A stretch of 64,000 nucleotides of DNA, from NCBI GenBank assembly GCA_963847715.1, contig CAWKAZ010000013.1, positions 274,160-338,159 of the forward strand. Direction: 5' to 3'. How positions within the stretch are numbered: position 1 is the stretch's first letter; each line of letters opens with the position of its first letter. The notes beneath the pieces were generated by a model. That model ran no database searches. It was not told where the DNA came from and saw nothing but the letters and a program-made list of their open reading frames with translations. Source of the DNA: Acidiflorens sp963847715 (GTDB lineage: Bacteria > Acidobacteriota > Terriglobia > Terriglobales > Acidobacteriaceae). Shown in pieces: positions 54,047 through 62,152 of this stretch. Position numbers and translations under genes: made by a program.

Positions 54047-54511
54047 ATGAGCAAACTGACGATGAAGACCGAAGGCAGCACCAATTTGATTGTGATCAGG
54101 CGATTCGCGGCGTCTCCCGAGGCCGTGTACCGCGCCCATACCGATGCGAAGCTCGTCCAGAGATGGATGCTTGGTCCCGAAGGTTGGACGATGCCCGTGT
54201 GCATCAATGACCCACGTCCCGGCGGCAAAATTCGCTATGAATGGTCGAATGGCAAAGGCGGTGGATTCTACCTGACCGGTGAATTCCTGGAACTTGAGCC
54301 GTACAGCCGCATCGTTCACGTCGAGCGGATGCACATGCCCGATCCTACGCCCGACAACCACGTGGAGACGAAGTTTGAAAAAGACGGCACCGGCACGCTG
54401 ATGACGATGCGAATGACATTGCCTGACGCGCAGACACGAGCGACCATGCTGGCCACCAACATGGAAAGCGGGATGGAAGCGAGCTATGTGCGGCTGGAAG
54501 GGATCATCTAA
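54047..54511 (+). CDS. SRPBCC/AHSA1-family protein
   Basis: 154 residues, START-like fold: IVIRRFAASPEAVYRAHTDA ... WMLGPEGWTMPVC ... RIVHVERMHMP. These proteins bind small hydrophobic ligands or chaperone partners and are typically co-transcribed with an ArsR regulator, as here. ATG 54047 has GAGGAG upstream; an in-frame ATG at 54017 is less likely. Confidence 0.9.
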   Translation: MSKLTMKTEGSTNLIVIRRFAASPEAVYRAHTDAKLVQRWMLGPEGWTMPVCINDPRPGGKIRYEWSNGKGGGFYLTGEFLELEPYSRIVHVERMHMPDPTPDNHVETKFEKDGTGTLMTMRMTLPDAQTRATMLATNMESGMEASYVRLEGII

Positions 54512-54596
54512 ATTGCTGTCATGGATCCGGATCGGGGTAAGTGTAGGGTCAACATCTTAGGGAATAGCGCGATGACGTGCGTTGGTCAGTGATACT

Positions 54597-54661
54597 CAGG
54601 TTAGCGCCCAAAAAACGGGCGCGAACCCTTCGACAAGCTGAGGGCAGGCTCTGGGGCACAG
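54597..54661. repeat. 65-base dispersed repeat, copy 2
   Basis: Reverse complement of 40625-40689 with about five differences, mostly in the hairpin loop. Intergenic here, between the AHSA1 gene and the next convergent gene. Confidence 0.9.
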
Positions 54662-54663
54662 GA

Positions 54664-54698
54664 CAAAAAGAAAAAAAGGGGAGATTACTCTCCCCTTT
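54664..54698 (-). terminator. Rho-independent terminator
   Basis: 10-bp stem AAAGGGGAGA / TCTCCCCTTT (54675-54684, 54689-54698) with a TTAC loop; on the minus strand followed by TTTTCTTTTTG. Ends the gene at 54723-55685. Confidence 0.92.
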
Positions 54699-54722
54699 CG
54701 TTCCATAAATTTAATTTAAATT

Positions 54723-55685
54723 TTACTGCTGCTCGTCGAGTTCGACTGTATCGCCCGCGTATACATCTTCGAGCGCGAACACGACCATGGCGGACGATGA
54801 AGTAGGCGTCACGTTCAGGACGACCACTTCTCCAACGGCGCGGCGCGGCAGATCGGCCACATGGATGTTGACGCCTTTCGTCTTGGTCAGGCGATTCGCT
54901 TCAAAGGTCGGCGGACGCATCTGGGTATCTTCCGAAGTCCAGGTCTTGAATGAGAGCGAGTCCACGGGGTCGTTCAAGGTGGCAGTGTAAGAACGCACGA
55001 CGCGGAAATAGTCGCCGACCTTCACGCCCTGATTGGCACCCAGGTTCAGGTAGAGCTTCATGCCCGTGCCGAGCACGAGATCAAAATCTTTGCCGAGCAC
55101 GATCCGTCCGCTCAGCTTTCCGTTCGCCGGAGCGAAGCGGTCAAAGTGTCCGGGAACGTGGAAGGCAACTGGCGGCTTTTCCACGTACGGCATCGCAACA
55201 TCGCCCGGATTGATCGGGTCACAGCTGAATTCGACTTGGGCGATGGCGCTGTGCTGGCGCGTATCGACGATGCGGACACGGCCGATTTCGCCGTATGGAT
55301 GTCCGGCCGCGGCCACTACTTTGTGCTGGCCAGCATAAATCTCGTACTCGTTGACGTCCCGCATTTCGCGGACGATTTCATAGAGCTGTCCGGCTTGATA
55401 GCCGCCGCCCGCCAGATAAACCAATTCCCCGGTTTCGAACTTGGTAGAAGTGGGTGTCTGCAGGCCGCCGTTGATGTAATTGGCGTCAGGAAGGCGATCT
55501 TTGCTGATGAAGCCGGCACAGTTAATATCGGCATTTGTTGGAGTCTGGTAGCGGACGAATGGAACGTTTACCGACGTGGTCACGATCCCGGACGCGTCAG
55601 GCGTGCTCGGCGTGGTCGACTGCTGCGCGACGGCGAAGGCCGTCACTAGCGTTAGCAGTAGCAATAACAGTCCTGTTTTCTTCAT
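54723..55685 (-). CDS. Exported protein of two FlgT-like beta domains, unknown function
   Basis: 320 residues. Signal peptide (TGLLLLLLTLVTAFAVAQQ), then two similar beta units: GQLYEIVREMRDVNEYEIYA ... EIGRVRIVDTRQHSAIAQVE ... INPGDV, and GVKVGDYFRVVRSYTATL ... AVGEVVVLNVTPTSSSAMVV ... YAGDTVEL. The pattern 'G.hh.VhR...GEh.Vh.h...SA.V....h..GD.V' recalls the C-terminal domain of FlgT and related periplasmic modules. Function unknown. ATG 55685 has GGAGG four bases upstream. Followed by a strong terminator. Confidence 0.82.
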   Translation of the reverse strand: MKKTGLLLLLLTLVTAFAVAQQSTTPSTPDASGIVTTSVNVPFVRYQTPTNADINCAGFISKDRLPDANYINGGLQTPTSTKFETGELVYLAGGGYQAGQLYEIVREMRDVNEYEIYAGQHKVVAAAGHPYGEIGRVRIVDTRQHSAIAQVEFSCDPINPGDVAMPYVEKPPVAFHVPGHFDRFAPANGKLSGRIVLGKDFDLVLGTGMKLYLNLGANQGVKVGDYFRVVRSYTATLNDPVDSLSFKTWTSEDTQMRPPTFEANRLTKTKGVNIHVADLPRRAVGEVVVLNVTPTSSSAMVVFALEDVYAGDTVELDEQQ

Positions 55686-55899
55686 GTTACCTCCGACTCC
55701 AATCCGCTCCGGGGCGGTTCCAGCTATCTCACTCGGAAGACAAGGGTTACAGCCGAAAAGTAACAAGCCGGGGGGAGGGGGTCAAGGTTACGAGGGTGTT
55801 GAGCCCCTTTGCTCCCTAAGTGCTTTCGGGTGCCGTCCGGTAACCATTTGTTGCATCTGCGCTTACATCTCTGTAATATCGCGCCGTCGTTGAAAACAA

Positions 55900-57465
55900 A
55901 TGGTCTTGGCCTCTTCTTTCACTCTCGCACCGCGTTTTCTCCCTATGCGCCTGCCGCGGGTCTGTCTCGCCTTAAGCGGAGACACGGTCGAAGAGATGCT
56001 GGACACCGCTGAGAACATGGCCCGGGATAATCCCTTTCTTGAGTTCCGGCTGGACTACCTGAAGCAGCCGTTGGCCGCGCTTTCGAAGATTCACCGTTTT
56101 CTGGAGACCCATCAATACATTACGGCGATTGCCACCTGCCGCCGCGCCGAGAATGGCGGCAAGTTCAAAGGATCGCTGGCTTCGGAGCTGGAAGTTCTCA
56201 GCAAGGCGCACGCGGCTGGCTGCCAGCTGGTGGACCTGGAATTTCAGAGCGCGCTGAAAGCGAAAGCCGATGCCGTTGCGCGCCTGCGCAGCCGCGCCGG
56301 TCTGATCGTTTCGTTTCATGATTTCCGCGCGACACGCAACCTCGACGACACGCTGGAAAAAATGCTGAAGATTCCGGCGGATTATTACAAGGTAGTTTCG
56401 ACGGCCACTACGCTTTCCGATAACGTCTCGATGATGAAGTTTCTGCAGAAGCAGAGCGACAAGCATGCGCTGGTCGGAATCTGCATGGGAGAACAGGGCA
56501 TCATCAGCCGCGTACTCAGCGTGCGGGCCGGCAGCGCGTTCACGTTTGGCGCCATCAGCGCGGACCTGAAGACTGCGCCCGGACAGATCAGTTCGCGAGA
56601 CCTCCGAAGCATCTATCGCATCGACCAGGTCGATGCGGCTACACGTGTCTATGGAGTGGCAGGCGATCCAATCGGGCAGTCGCTATCGCCTGTGATCATG
56701 AACACAGCGTTCCGCCGCGAGAATGTGAACGGTGTTTATCTTCCTCTTCACGCCAAGACGTTGAAGGATCTGATTCATTGCGTGCGCGAGATACCCTTGC
56801 ATGGGCTCAGCGTGACGATGCCATATAAGCAGGCCATACTTTCTCATCTGGATAACACGGATGCGCATACGGCAAAAATCGGCGCTTGTAACACCGTTGT
56901 CCGAGGGCAGGAAGGCAAGCTCTACGGGTTCAACACTGATATCGCCGGCGTGATTCGTCCGCTCGAACAGAGGCTGACGATCGAGAACGCTAAGGTTCTC
57001 GTGTTGGGGGCCGGAGGAGCGGCTCGAGCTGCGGTGTTCGGGTTGAAAGAACGCGGCGCGGAAGTATGGGTCTTGAACCGCACGTCGGTGAAAGGTCAGA
57101 AGCTGGCCCGGCAAGCGAAAGCGCGCACCATCAAGCGCGCGGATCTGAAGAAAGTTGCGTTTGACGTCATCATTAACGCCACACCGGTGGGCATGGGAAA
57201 TACGCGGGACTGTCCGCTGAAAGATCACGAGATTCAGGCGCGCGTCGTCTTCGACATGGTGTATGACCCGGTGGAGACGCATCTGTTGCAAGTGGCGCGA
57301 GCCAAGGGAATCGCGGTGATTCCCGGGATCGAAATGTTCGTTCAGCAGGCGGCCCGTCAGTTTGAAATCTGGACCGGGAAGCCGGCACCCGCCGGCGACA
57401 TGCTGCGGGCGGTGACCATCGCGCTGCAGGAGAGAGCGGCCCCTCAAAAGGCAGCGAAGGACTGA
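55900..57465 (+). CDS. aroDE: Bifunctional 3-dehydroquinate dehydratase / shikimate dehydrogenase
   Basis: Two consecutive steps of the shikimate pathway in one 521-residue protein. Residues about 20-240: type I dehydroquinase, with Schiff-base lysine in DYYKVVSTA and catalytic histidine in VSFHDF. Residues about 250-515: shikimate dehydrogenase with SLSPVIMN, VTMPYKQ (catalytic lysine), NADP fold GAGGAARAA and NATPVGM. The fusion is familiar from plants and from Acidobacteriota and Chlamydiae. ATG 55900 or ATG 55945 (MRLPRVCLALS) could be the start. It feeds chorismate to trpE/trpG in this same window. Confidence 0.95.
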   Translation: MVLASSFTLAPRFLPMRLPRVCLALSGDTVEEMLDTAENMARDNPFLEFRLDYLKQPLAALSKIHRFLETHQYITAIATCRRAENGGKFKGSLASELEVLSKAHAAGCQLVDLEFQSALKAKADAVARLRSRAGLIVSFHDFRATRNLDDTLEKMLKIPADYYKVVSTATTLSDNVSMMKFLQKQSDKHALVGICMGEQGIISRVLSVRAGSAFTFGAISADLKTAPGQISSRDLRSIYRIDQVDAATRVYGVAGDPIGQSLSPVIMNTAFRRENVNGVYLPLHAKTLKDLIHCVREIPLHGLSVTMPYKQAILSHLDNTDAHTAKIGACNTVVRGQEGKLYGFNTDIAGVIRPLEQRLTIENAKVLVLGAGGAARAAVFGLKERGAEVWVLNRTSVKGQKLARQAKARTIKRADLKKVAFDVIINATPVGMGNTRDCPLKDHEIQARVVFDMVYDPVETHLLQVARAKGIAVIPGIEMFVQQAARQFEIWTGKPAPAGDMLRAVTIALQERAAPQKAAKD

Positions 57466-57557
57466 GGGCGGCAACGACTCCCGTGTACGTACAGTGTTTC
57501 GCGTGGAATATTTTGTTCTTGGGCCACCGATGAATTAATCAGCAGAATGAGCGAACA

Positions 57558-60527
57558 TTGATCGGACAGACCATCTCGCACTATCGCATCGTCGAAAAGC
57601 TCGGCGGTGGTGGCATGGGTGTGGTTTTCAAAGCGGAGGATACCCGCCTCCATCGTTTTGTCGCCCTGAAATTTCTACCGGATGAAGTCGCTCGCGACCC
57701 GCAGGCACTGGCGCGCTTTCAAAGGGAGGCACAGGCCGCATCCTCGCTCAACCATCCGAATATCTGCACGATTTACGACATCGGCGAACAGGATGGACAG
57801 GCGTTCATCGCCATGGAATTTCTGGACGGGATGACGCTGAAACATCTGATCGGGGTGCGGCCGCTGGAATTGGATACGCTGCTGGCGCTGGCCATCGAAA
57901 TTACAGACGCCCTGGATGCGGCCCACTCCGAGGGCATTGTGCACCGCGACATCAAACCGGCCAACATCTTCGTCACCAAGCGCGGCCACGCCAAGGTGCT
58001 CGACTTCGGACTGGCGAAGATGCGGGTTACGCCCATGGGGCCAGGTTCCGATGCGACGGAAACTGGTGCGGAGGAGCCGCACCTGACCAGTCCGGGAGCG
58101 ACGCTGGGCACGGTGGCTTACATGTCGCCAGAGCAGGCGCGAGCGAAAGAACTGGACTCTCGGACGGATCTATTTTCCTTCGGCACGGTTTTGTATGAGA
58201 TGGCCACGGCGCAGTTGCCTTTCCGCGGCGAGAGTTCCGCGGTCATTTTCCACGAGATTCTGGTTGGCGACCCGGTTCCAGCGGTCCGGTTGAACCCGGG
58301 CCTTCCTCCCAAGTTGGAAGAGATTATTGACAAGGCGCTCGAGAAGGATCGGGATTTGCGCTACCAGCACGCCGCCGATATGCGGGCCGACCTGAAACGG
58401 CTGAAACGGGAAACAGAATCACGGCGCGGCGTGCCAGCGGAGTCTGGAGCCGTGCCCATTTCGCAACAAGAGAGCGGGTCGCATATTGCGACCTTGCCGT
58501 CGCAGGCGGCGGGCTCTTCGGCGAGAGTTGCTGCCGTTTCTTCTGCGCCTGGCGCGGGGCATGCGAGTGCAGTTTCTGCCGCGCCGGGAAGCAAGCTTTG
58601 GAAGATTCTGATTCTGGCAGCCGTGGTCGTTGTCTGCTTAATCGCCGGTGGGATTTACTGGCGCTCTCATTCCTCCGCGCCAGCCGCGGTCGCTACCGCG
58701 CTGACGGAAAAAGATACGGTGGTTCTCGCCGACTTTGACAACAAGACCGGAGACGCGGTGTTTGACGACGCGCTGAAGCAGGCGCTGGCCGTGCAGTTGG
58801 GGCAGTCACCCTTCATCAACATTCTTTCGGATCGCCGCGCCGGAGAAACACTCCGCCTGATGGGCCGTGAACCCAACACGCGCATCACGACAGAGCTGGC
58901 GAGAGAACTTTGTATCCGTACCGGCAGTAAAGCGATTGTCCTGGGCTCGATTTCGAACCTGGGCGGGCAATACGTGATCGGTGTGGACGCTGTTGGTTGC
59001 AGCAACGGGGACACGCTCGCGAAAGAGCAGGAAGAGGCGGCCAGCAAACAAGATGTCCTGAAGGCTCTGGGTAAGGCGGTGGCCAGCCTGCGCAGCAAAC
59101 TGGGAGAATCGCTGGCGTCAATCCAGAAATTTGATGTACCGGTGGAGGCAACGACAGCGTCACTGGAAGCTCTTAAGGCCTTCAGCATGGGCATCACCAC
59201 GTTTCGCACCAAGGGCGATGCTGCGTCGATTCCGTTCTACAAACGCGCGATTGAACTTGACCCAAATTTCGCCTCAGCATATGCCGCACTGGGAGTTGCC
59301 TACATCAACCTCGGTCAGGCCAGTTTGGCTTCGGCAAGCATCGAGAAAGCCTATGCTCTGCGCGACAAGGTCAGTGAACGGGAGAAATACCGTATTACTT
59401 CCCTGTACTACGGCCTGGTCACAGGAGAGTTAGAGCAGGCCAGCCAAGTCTTCGAACTGTGGGCGAAGAGCTATCCGCTTGATTCGGTGCCACCCGGCAG
59501 CCTGGGGGACCTTTACACACAGCTTGGACAGTACGACAAGGCTGTGACCGAGGCGCAACAAGGCCTGCGCCTGGAGCCAAGTATTGTTGGCTACACCAAC
59601 CTCGCTGGGGATTACCTTGCCCTCGGGAGGTCCGATGATGCCGAGAAGGCGATCGAGCAGGCTAAGGCGCGCAACCTGGACGGTGATTTCCTGCACCAGG
59701 AAATTTATTACCTGTCCTTCCTAAAAGGTGACGCGGCGGAGATGGAGCGACAAGTGGCTTGGGCCCAGGGCAAGCCTGGAACGGAAGACCTTCTTCTGTC
59801 GGTACAATCGGACACCGAGGCTTACTACGGGCGCTTGGCGAAAGCCCGCGACTTCTCCAGGCGTGCGGTGGATGCCGCGTCCCGTGCCGATGCGAAAGAG
59901 GCCGCTGCGCTGTGGCAGATCAACGCGGCCATGCGGGAAGCCGAGCTCGGGAATAGTGTAGTTGCCCAGCATGATGTCGCGTCAGCTCTCGCGCTGGCAC
60001 CGGGTCGAGATGTGAAACTTTTCGCCGCGTTGGCGCTCGCGCGGGCCGGCGAAACCGCCCGCGCAAAGGCGCTCGCCGAAGAACTGGAAAAGAAATACCC
60101 GTTGCGAACGGTACTGAAGGTCTATTGGCTGCCCACCATCAAGGCAGCGATGGAACTGAATGCCAACAATCCCACGCAGGCTTTGGTTCTTTTGGAAGCG
60201 GCCGCACCTTACGAACTGGGCCAGCCACCGCAACTGCAATTAGGGACAATGTATCCCGCCTACATTCGAGGCAATGCTCAGTTGATGGCGCATAATGGTC
60301 CCGCCGCCGCCGCGGAATTTCAGAAGTTCCTCGACCACCGTGGCATTCTCATCAACTTCCCGTTTGGCGCGCTGGCGCATCTTGGCCTCGCAAGAGCATA
60401 TGCCCTCTCCGGTGACACCGCGAAAGCCAAGGCCGCATACCAGGATTTTCTAACCCTCTGGAAAGACGCTGACCCGGACATTCCTGTCCTGAAAGAAGCC
60501 AAGACGGAGCATGCGAAACTGCAGTAG
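57558..60527 (+). CDS. Membrane Ser/Thr protein kinase with C-terminal TPR sensor domain
   Basis: 989 residues. Hanks-type kinase in the first 290: GGGGMGVVF loop, Lys38 in VALKFL, HRDIKPAN with Asp131, DFG 149-151, and YMSPEQA. A Ser/Ala-rich linker leads to a membrane helix at about 347-368 (LILAAVVVVCLIAGGIYW), and the remaining 600 residues are a TolB-like segment (DTVVLADFDNKTGDAVFDDAL) plus tetratricopeptide repeats facing the periplasm. Typical acidobacterial PknB-TPR; probably phosphorylates cytosolic targets in response to envelope signals. TTG 57558 gives the usual MIGQTISHYRIVEKLG start. Confidence 0.94.
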   Translation: MIGQTISHYRIVEKLGGGGMGVVFKAEDTRLHRFVALKFLPDEVARDPQALARFQREAQAASSLNHPNICTIYDIGEQDGQAFIAMEFLDGMTLKHLIGVRPLELDTLLALAIEITDALDAAHSEGIVHRDIKPANIFVTKRGHAKVLDFGLAKMRVTPMGPGSDATETGAEEPHLTSPGATLGTVAYMSPEQARAKELDSRTDLFSFGTVLYEMATAQLPFRGESSAVIFHEILVGDPVPAVRLNPGLPPKLEEIIDKALEKDRDLRYQHAADMRADLKRLKRETESRRGVPAESGAVPISQQESGSHIATLPSQAAGSSARVAAVSSAPGAGHASAVSAAPGSKLWKILILAAVVVVCLIAGGIYWRSHSSAPAAVATALTEKDTVVLADFDNKTGDAVFDDALKQALAVQLGQSPFINILSDRRAGETLRLMGREPNTRITTELARELCIRTGSKAIVLGSISNLGGQYVIGVDAVGCSNGDTLAKEQEEAASKQDVLKALGKAVASLRSKLGESLASIQKFDVPVEATTASLEALKAFSMGITTFRTKGDAASIPFYKRAIELDPNFASAYAALGVAYINLGQASLASASIEKAYALRDKVSEREKYRITSLYYGLVTGELEQASQVFELWAKSYPLDSVPPGSLGDLYTQLGQYDKAVTEAQQGLRLEPSIVGYTNLAGDYLALGRSDDAEKAIEQAKARNLDGDFLHQEIYYLSFLKGDAAEMERQVAWAQGKPGTEDLLLSVQSDTEAYYGRLAKARDFSRRAVDAASRADAKEAAALWQINAAMREAELGNSVVAQHDVASALALAPGRDVKLFAALALARAGETARAKALAEELEKKYPLRTVLKVYWLPTIKAAMELNANNPTQALVLLEAAAPYELGQPPQLQLGTMYPAYIRGNAQLMAHNGPAAAAEFQKFLDHRGILINFPFGALAHLGLARAYALSGDTAKAKAAYQDFLTLWKDADPDIPVLKEAKTEHAKLQ

Positions 60528-60929
60528 GCGGAGGTTTTCCACAGGGACTAAAAGCCGTCCGCATCAACTTGCCAGACATTCGCAGGTACCAATCGCGCTA
60601 CCAAGAAATTCGGATTGCCGCGACTGAATGTGACCCCGGGCGATGGTTTTCCACAACACATTTAGGCCGAACGGCGTAACCCGCGATGTCGCTGAAAGCC
60701 CCTGCTAGCGCGCCGAAATCGTGTTTGTGGCAAATTGAGACGAGCAATGATGCAGTCGTCGTAACAAAGGTTGCAAAATCCACAGGCCGGAAGTAATATC
60801 AGTTTGGACGCGGTATTTTGCGTCCATCTAGTCCAGCAAAACAAATCTTCCAGGTAGAAAACGCAGCCCTAACTTGACACGAAAATCTAAAGGGAGCCCC
60901 CAGGCCCCGGTGCAATTCGGAGAGAATGC
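60528..60929. other. Intergenic region upstream of the GvpL/F gene
   Basis: 402 bases without a credible reading frame. Contains a hairpin GGACGC / GCGTCC (about 60806-60826) and a TTGACA at 60875-60880 that could be a -35 element for the GvpL/F gene, though no good -10 follows at the right spacing. GGAG precedes ATG 60930. Confidence 0.45.
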
Positions 60930-61676
60930 ATGTCGTGGTACGCGTACTGCCTCACGGAACACCCGACCCTAGCTAATGGTGTTCGCGCCCGTCGTCCCTT
61001 CGTTCTAGATGGAATTCAAGGTGTCAATGGTTCCCCGGTGATGAGCTACCCAAGCGGGGAATTTGCGGTGATTGTCAGCGAGTATGACCGCGCAACCTCA
61101 AAACTGGATGAAAAGTCTGTTTTGGAACATGCCCGGGTTGTAAGCCAGAGTTTTCGAACTGCCACCGTTCTTCCTTTCCGTTTCGGAACGATTTTCGATA
61201 CCGAAGATGCTATCCGCCAGGCCGTCCGCTCGAACCGCAGAACATTTTGTGAGAGTGTGGCGCGGTTGCGCGGCAAATCTGAGATGCGGATCAAGTTGAC
61301 GGTTCGCGACGGATCGCTCCGTGGAAATATGGAAGAGATTGTGCTGCCGGATACGGTAGGCAGGGAATATCTCACGAAACTGCGCGAAAAAGCATCGCGC
61401 GAGCGGGAGCGGCAGACCAAAGCGCGCGCGCTCTCGGTGCAGGTGCATAAACTCTTTAATCCGCTCGAGGAAGAGATCAGCTGCAAGAAGGTCGATGCTG
61501 ACGGGATGCTGCTCGACATTGCCCACCTGATTGATACGAAGTCGATCGAGAAATATCAGAACCGGTACAGCACGGCCGCGAAGCAGTTGAAGAACTGCCA
61601 GATGGTAGTGACTGGTCCGTGGCCGCCGTATCACTTCCTGCCGGGGAAAGTCCGGACGGTGGCAGGCGACAGCTAG
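60930..61676 (+). CDS. GvpL/GvpF-family gas-vesicle-like protein (stand-alone)
   Basis: 248 residues. WYAYCLTEHP start, the central VVSQSFRTATVLPFRFGTIF segment followed by IRQAVRSNRRTFCESVARLR, and the late GPWPPYHFLPG motif match GvpL/GvpF, minor structural or assembly proteins of gas vesicles. No other gvp gene (gvpA, gvpN, gvpK) is in the window, so it may have another role or work with distant genes. Followed at 61700 by a terminator, so it is transcribed alone. Confidence 0.87.
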   Translation: MSWYAYCLTEHPTLANGVRARRPFVLDGIQGVNGSPVMSYPSGEFAVIVSEYDRATSKLDEKSVLEHARVVSQSFRTATVLPFRFGTIFDTEDAIRQAVRSNRRTFCESVARLRGKSEMRIKLTVRDGSLRGNMEEIVLPDTVGREYLTKLREKASRERERQTKARALSVQVHKLFNPLEEEISCKKVDADGMLLDIAHLIDTKSIEKYQNRYSTAAKQLKNCQMVVTGPWPPYHFLPGKVRTVAGDS

Positions 61677-61699
61677 AAGCGGCTTACGATTATTGGATC

Positions 61700-61727
61700 A
61701 AGCCCCTGTTTGGGGCTTTTTCTTTTT
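61700..61727 (+). terminator. Rho-independent terminator of the GvpL/F gene
   Basis: Stem AAGCCCC / GGGGCTT with a short T-rich loop, followed by TTTTTCTTTTTG. Confidence 0.9.
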
Positions 61728-61962
61728 GTGCGGAGAATCAAGGTGGGCGTTCCTCTCCGCGGCTCGGCTAGGGTATCTGCGGGGAGCTTCTGTGAATGTG
61801 CAGGTTTGTGCATTCGAGATCACACAGGGTGGTGATCTCGGGACGGTGATCCTCTAAGGTGTTCACCCTAAGGCGATGATTTTGAACAGTTTCCCGAAAA
61901 GGGACGCACATTTGACTGTGAGTTACCACTTTGGTTCGCGAAATGCTCGTTTATCAGGTATT
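61728..61962. other. Hairpin-rich noncoding stretch
   Basis: No reading frame. Contains a perfect 8-bp hairpin GAGATCAC / GTGATCTC (61816-61839), a GAA/TTC plus TGCA/TGCA hairpin before it, and TTCCC/GGGA and CAGT/ACTG pairings further on. It leads directly into the structured element at 61963-62119; the two may be one RNA or leader. Confidence 0.45.
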
Positions 61963-62119
61963 AAAGAGGCCGCACCCGTTGGAAAACTTCACTCTCGATG
62001 TTCTCGACATCTCACACTGTCCGTTCTGCTCACCCGGAACGGCGTCAACTTAAGTTTCCTCTGATACCCGCCACTTAGCCTCTTTGAAAAGGTAGGCCCC
62101 GAAAGGGGCCGCTTTTTTT
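61963..62119 (+). ncRNA. Candidate structured RNA of unknown class, with its own terminator
   Basis: Nested pairings suggest a defined fold: closing stem AAAGAGGC (61963-61970) with GCCTCTTT (62078-62085), inner stem GGAAAACTT (61981-61989) with AAGTTTCC (62052-62059), and two internal hairpins GATGT/ACATC (61997-62011) and CCGTTC/GAACGG (62021-62042). A strong terminator GGCCCC-GAAA-GGGGCC then GCTTTTTTT (62095-62119) follows. Length about 160 bases fits a small RNA such as 6S, but the branched fold does not look like standard 6S; it could also be a leader controlling the TldD gene 33 bases on. Confidence 0.5.
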
Positions 62120-62152
62120 GCATCCCGCGCTCCTGTAAACTCACGGTTCCGA

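Noticed and set aside
61826..61832. AGGGTGG, resembling the T-box core
   Set aside because: It is part of the loop and arm of a simple hairpin; no T-box stem I, specifier loop or aminoacyl gene follows.
61870..61950. Weak likeness to c-di-GMP (GEMM) or fluoride riboswitch words (GGGACGCA, GGCGATG)
   Set aside because: Only short words match; the second helix and conserved joining segments of both classes are missing.
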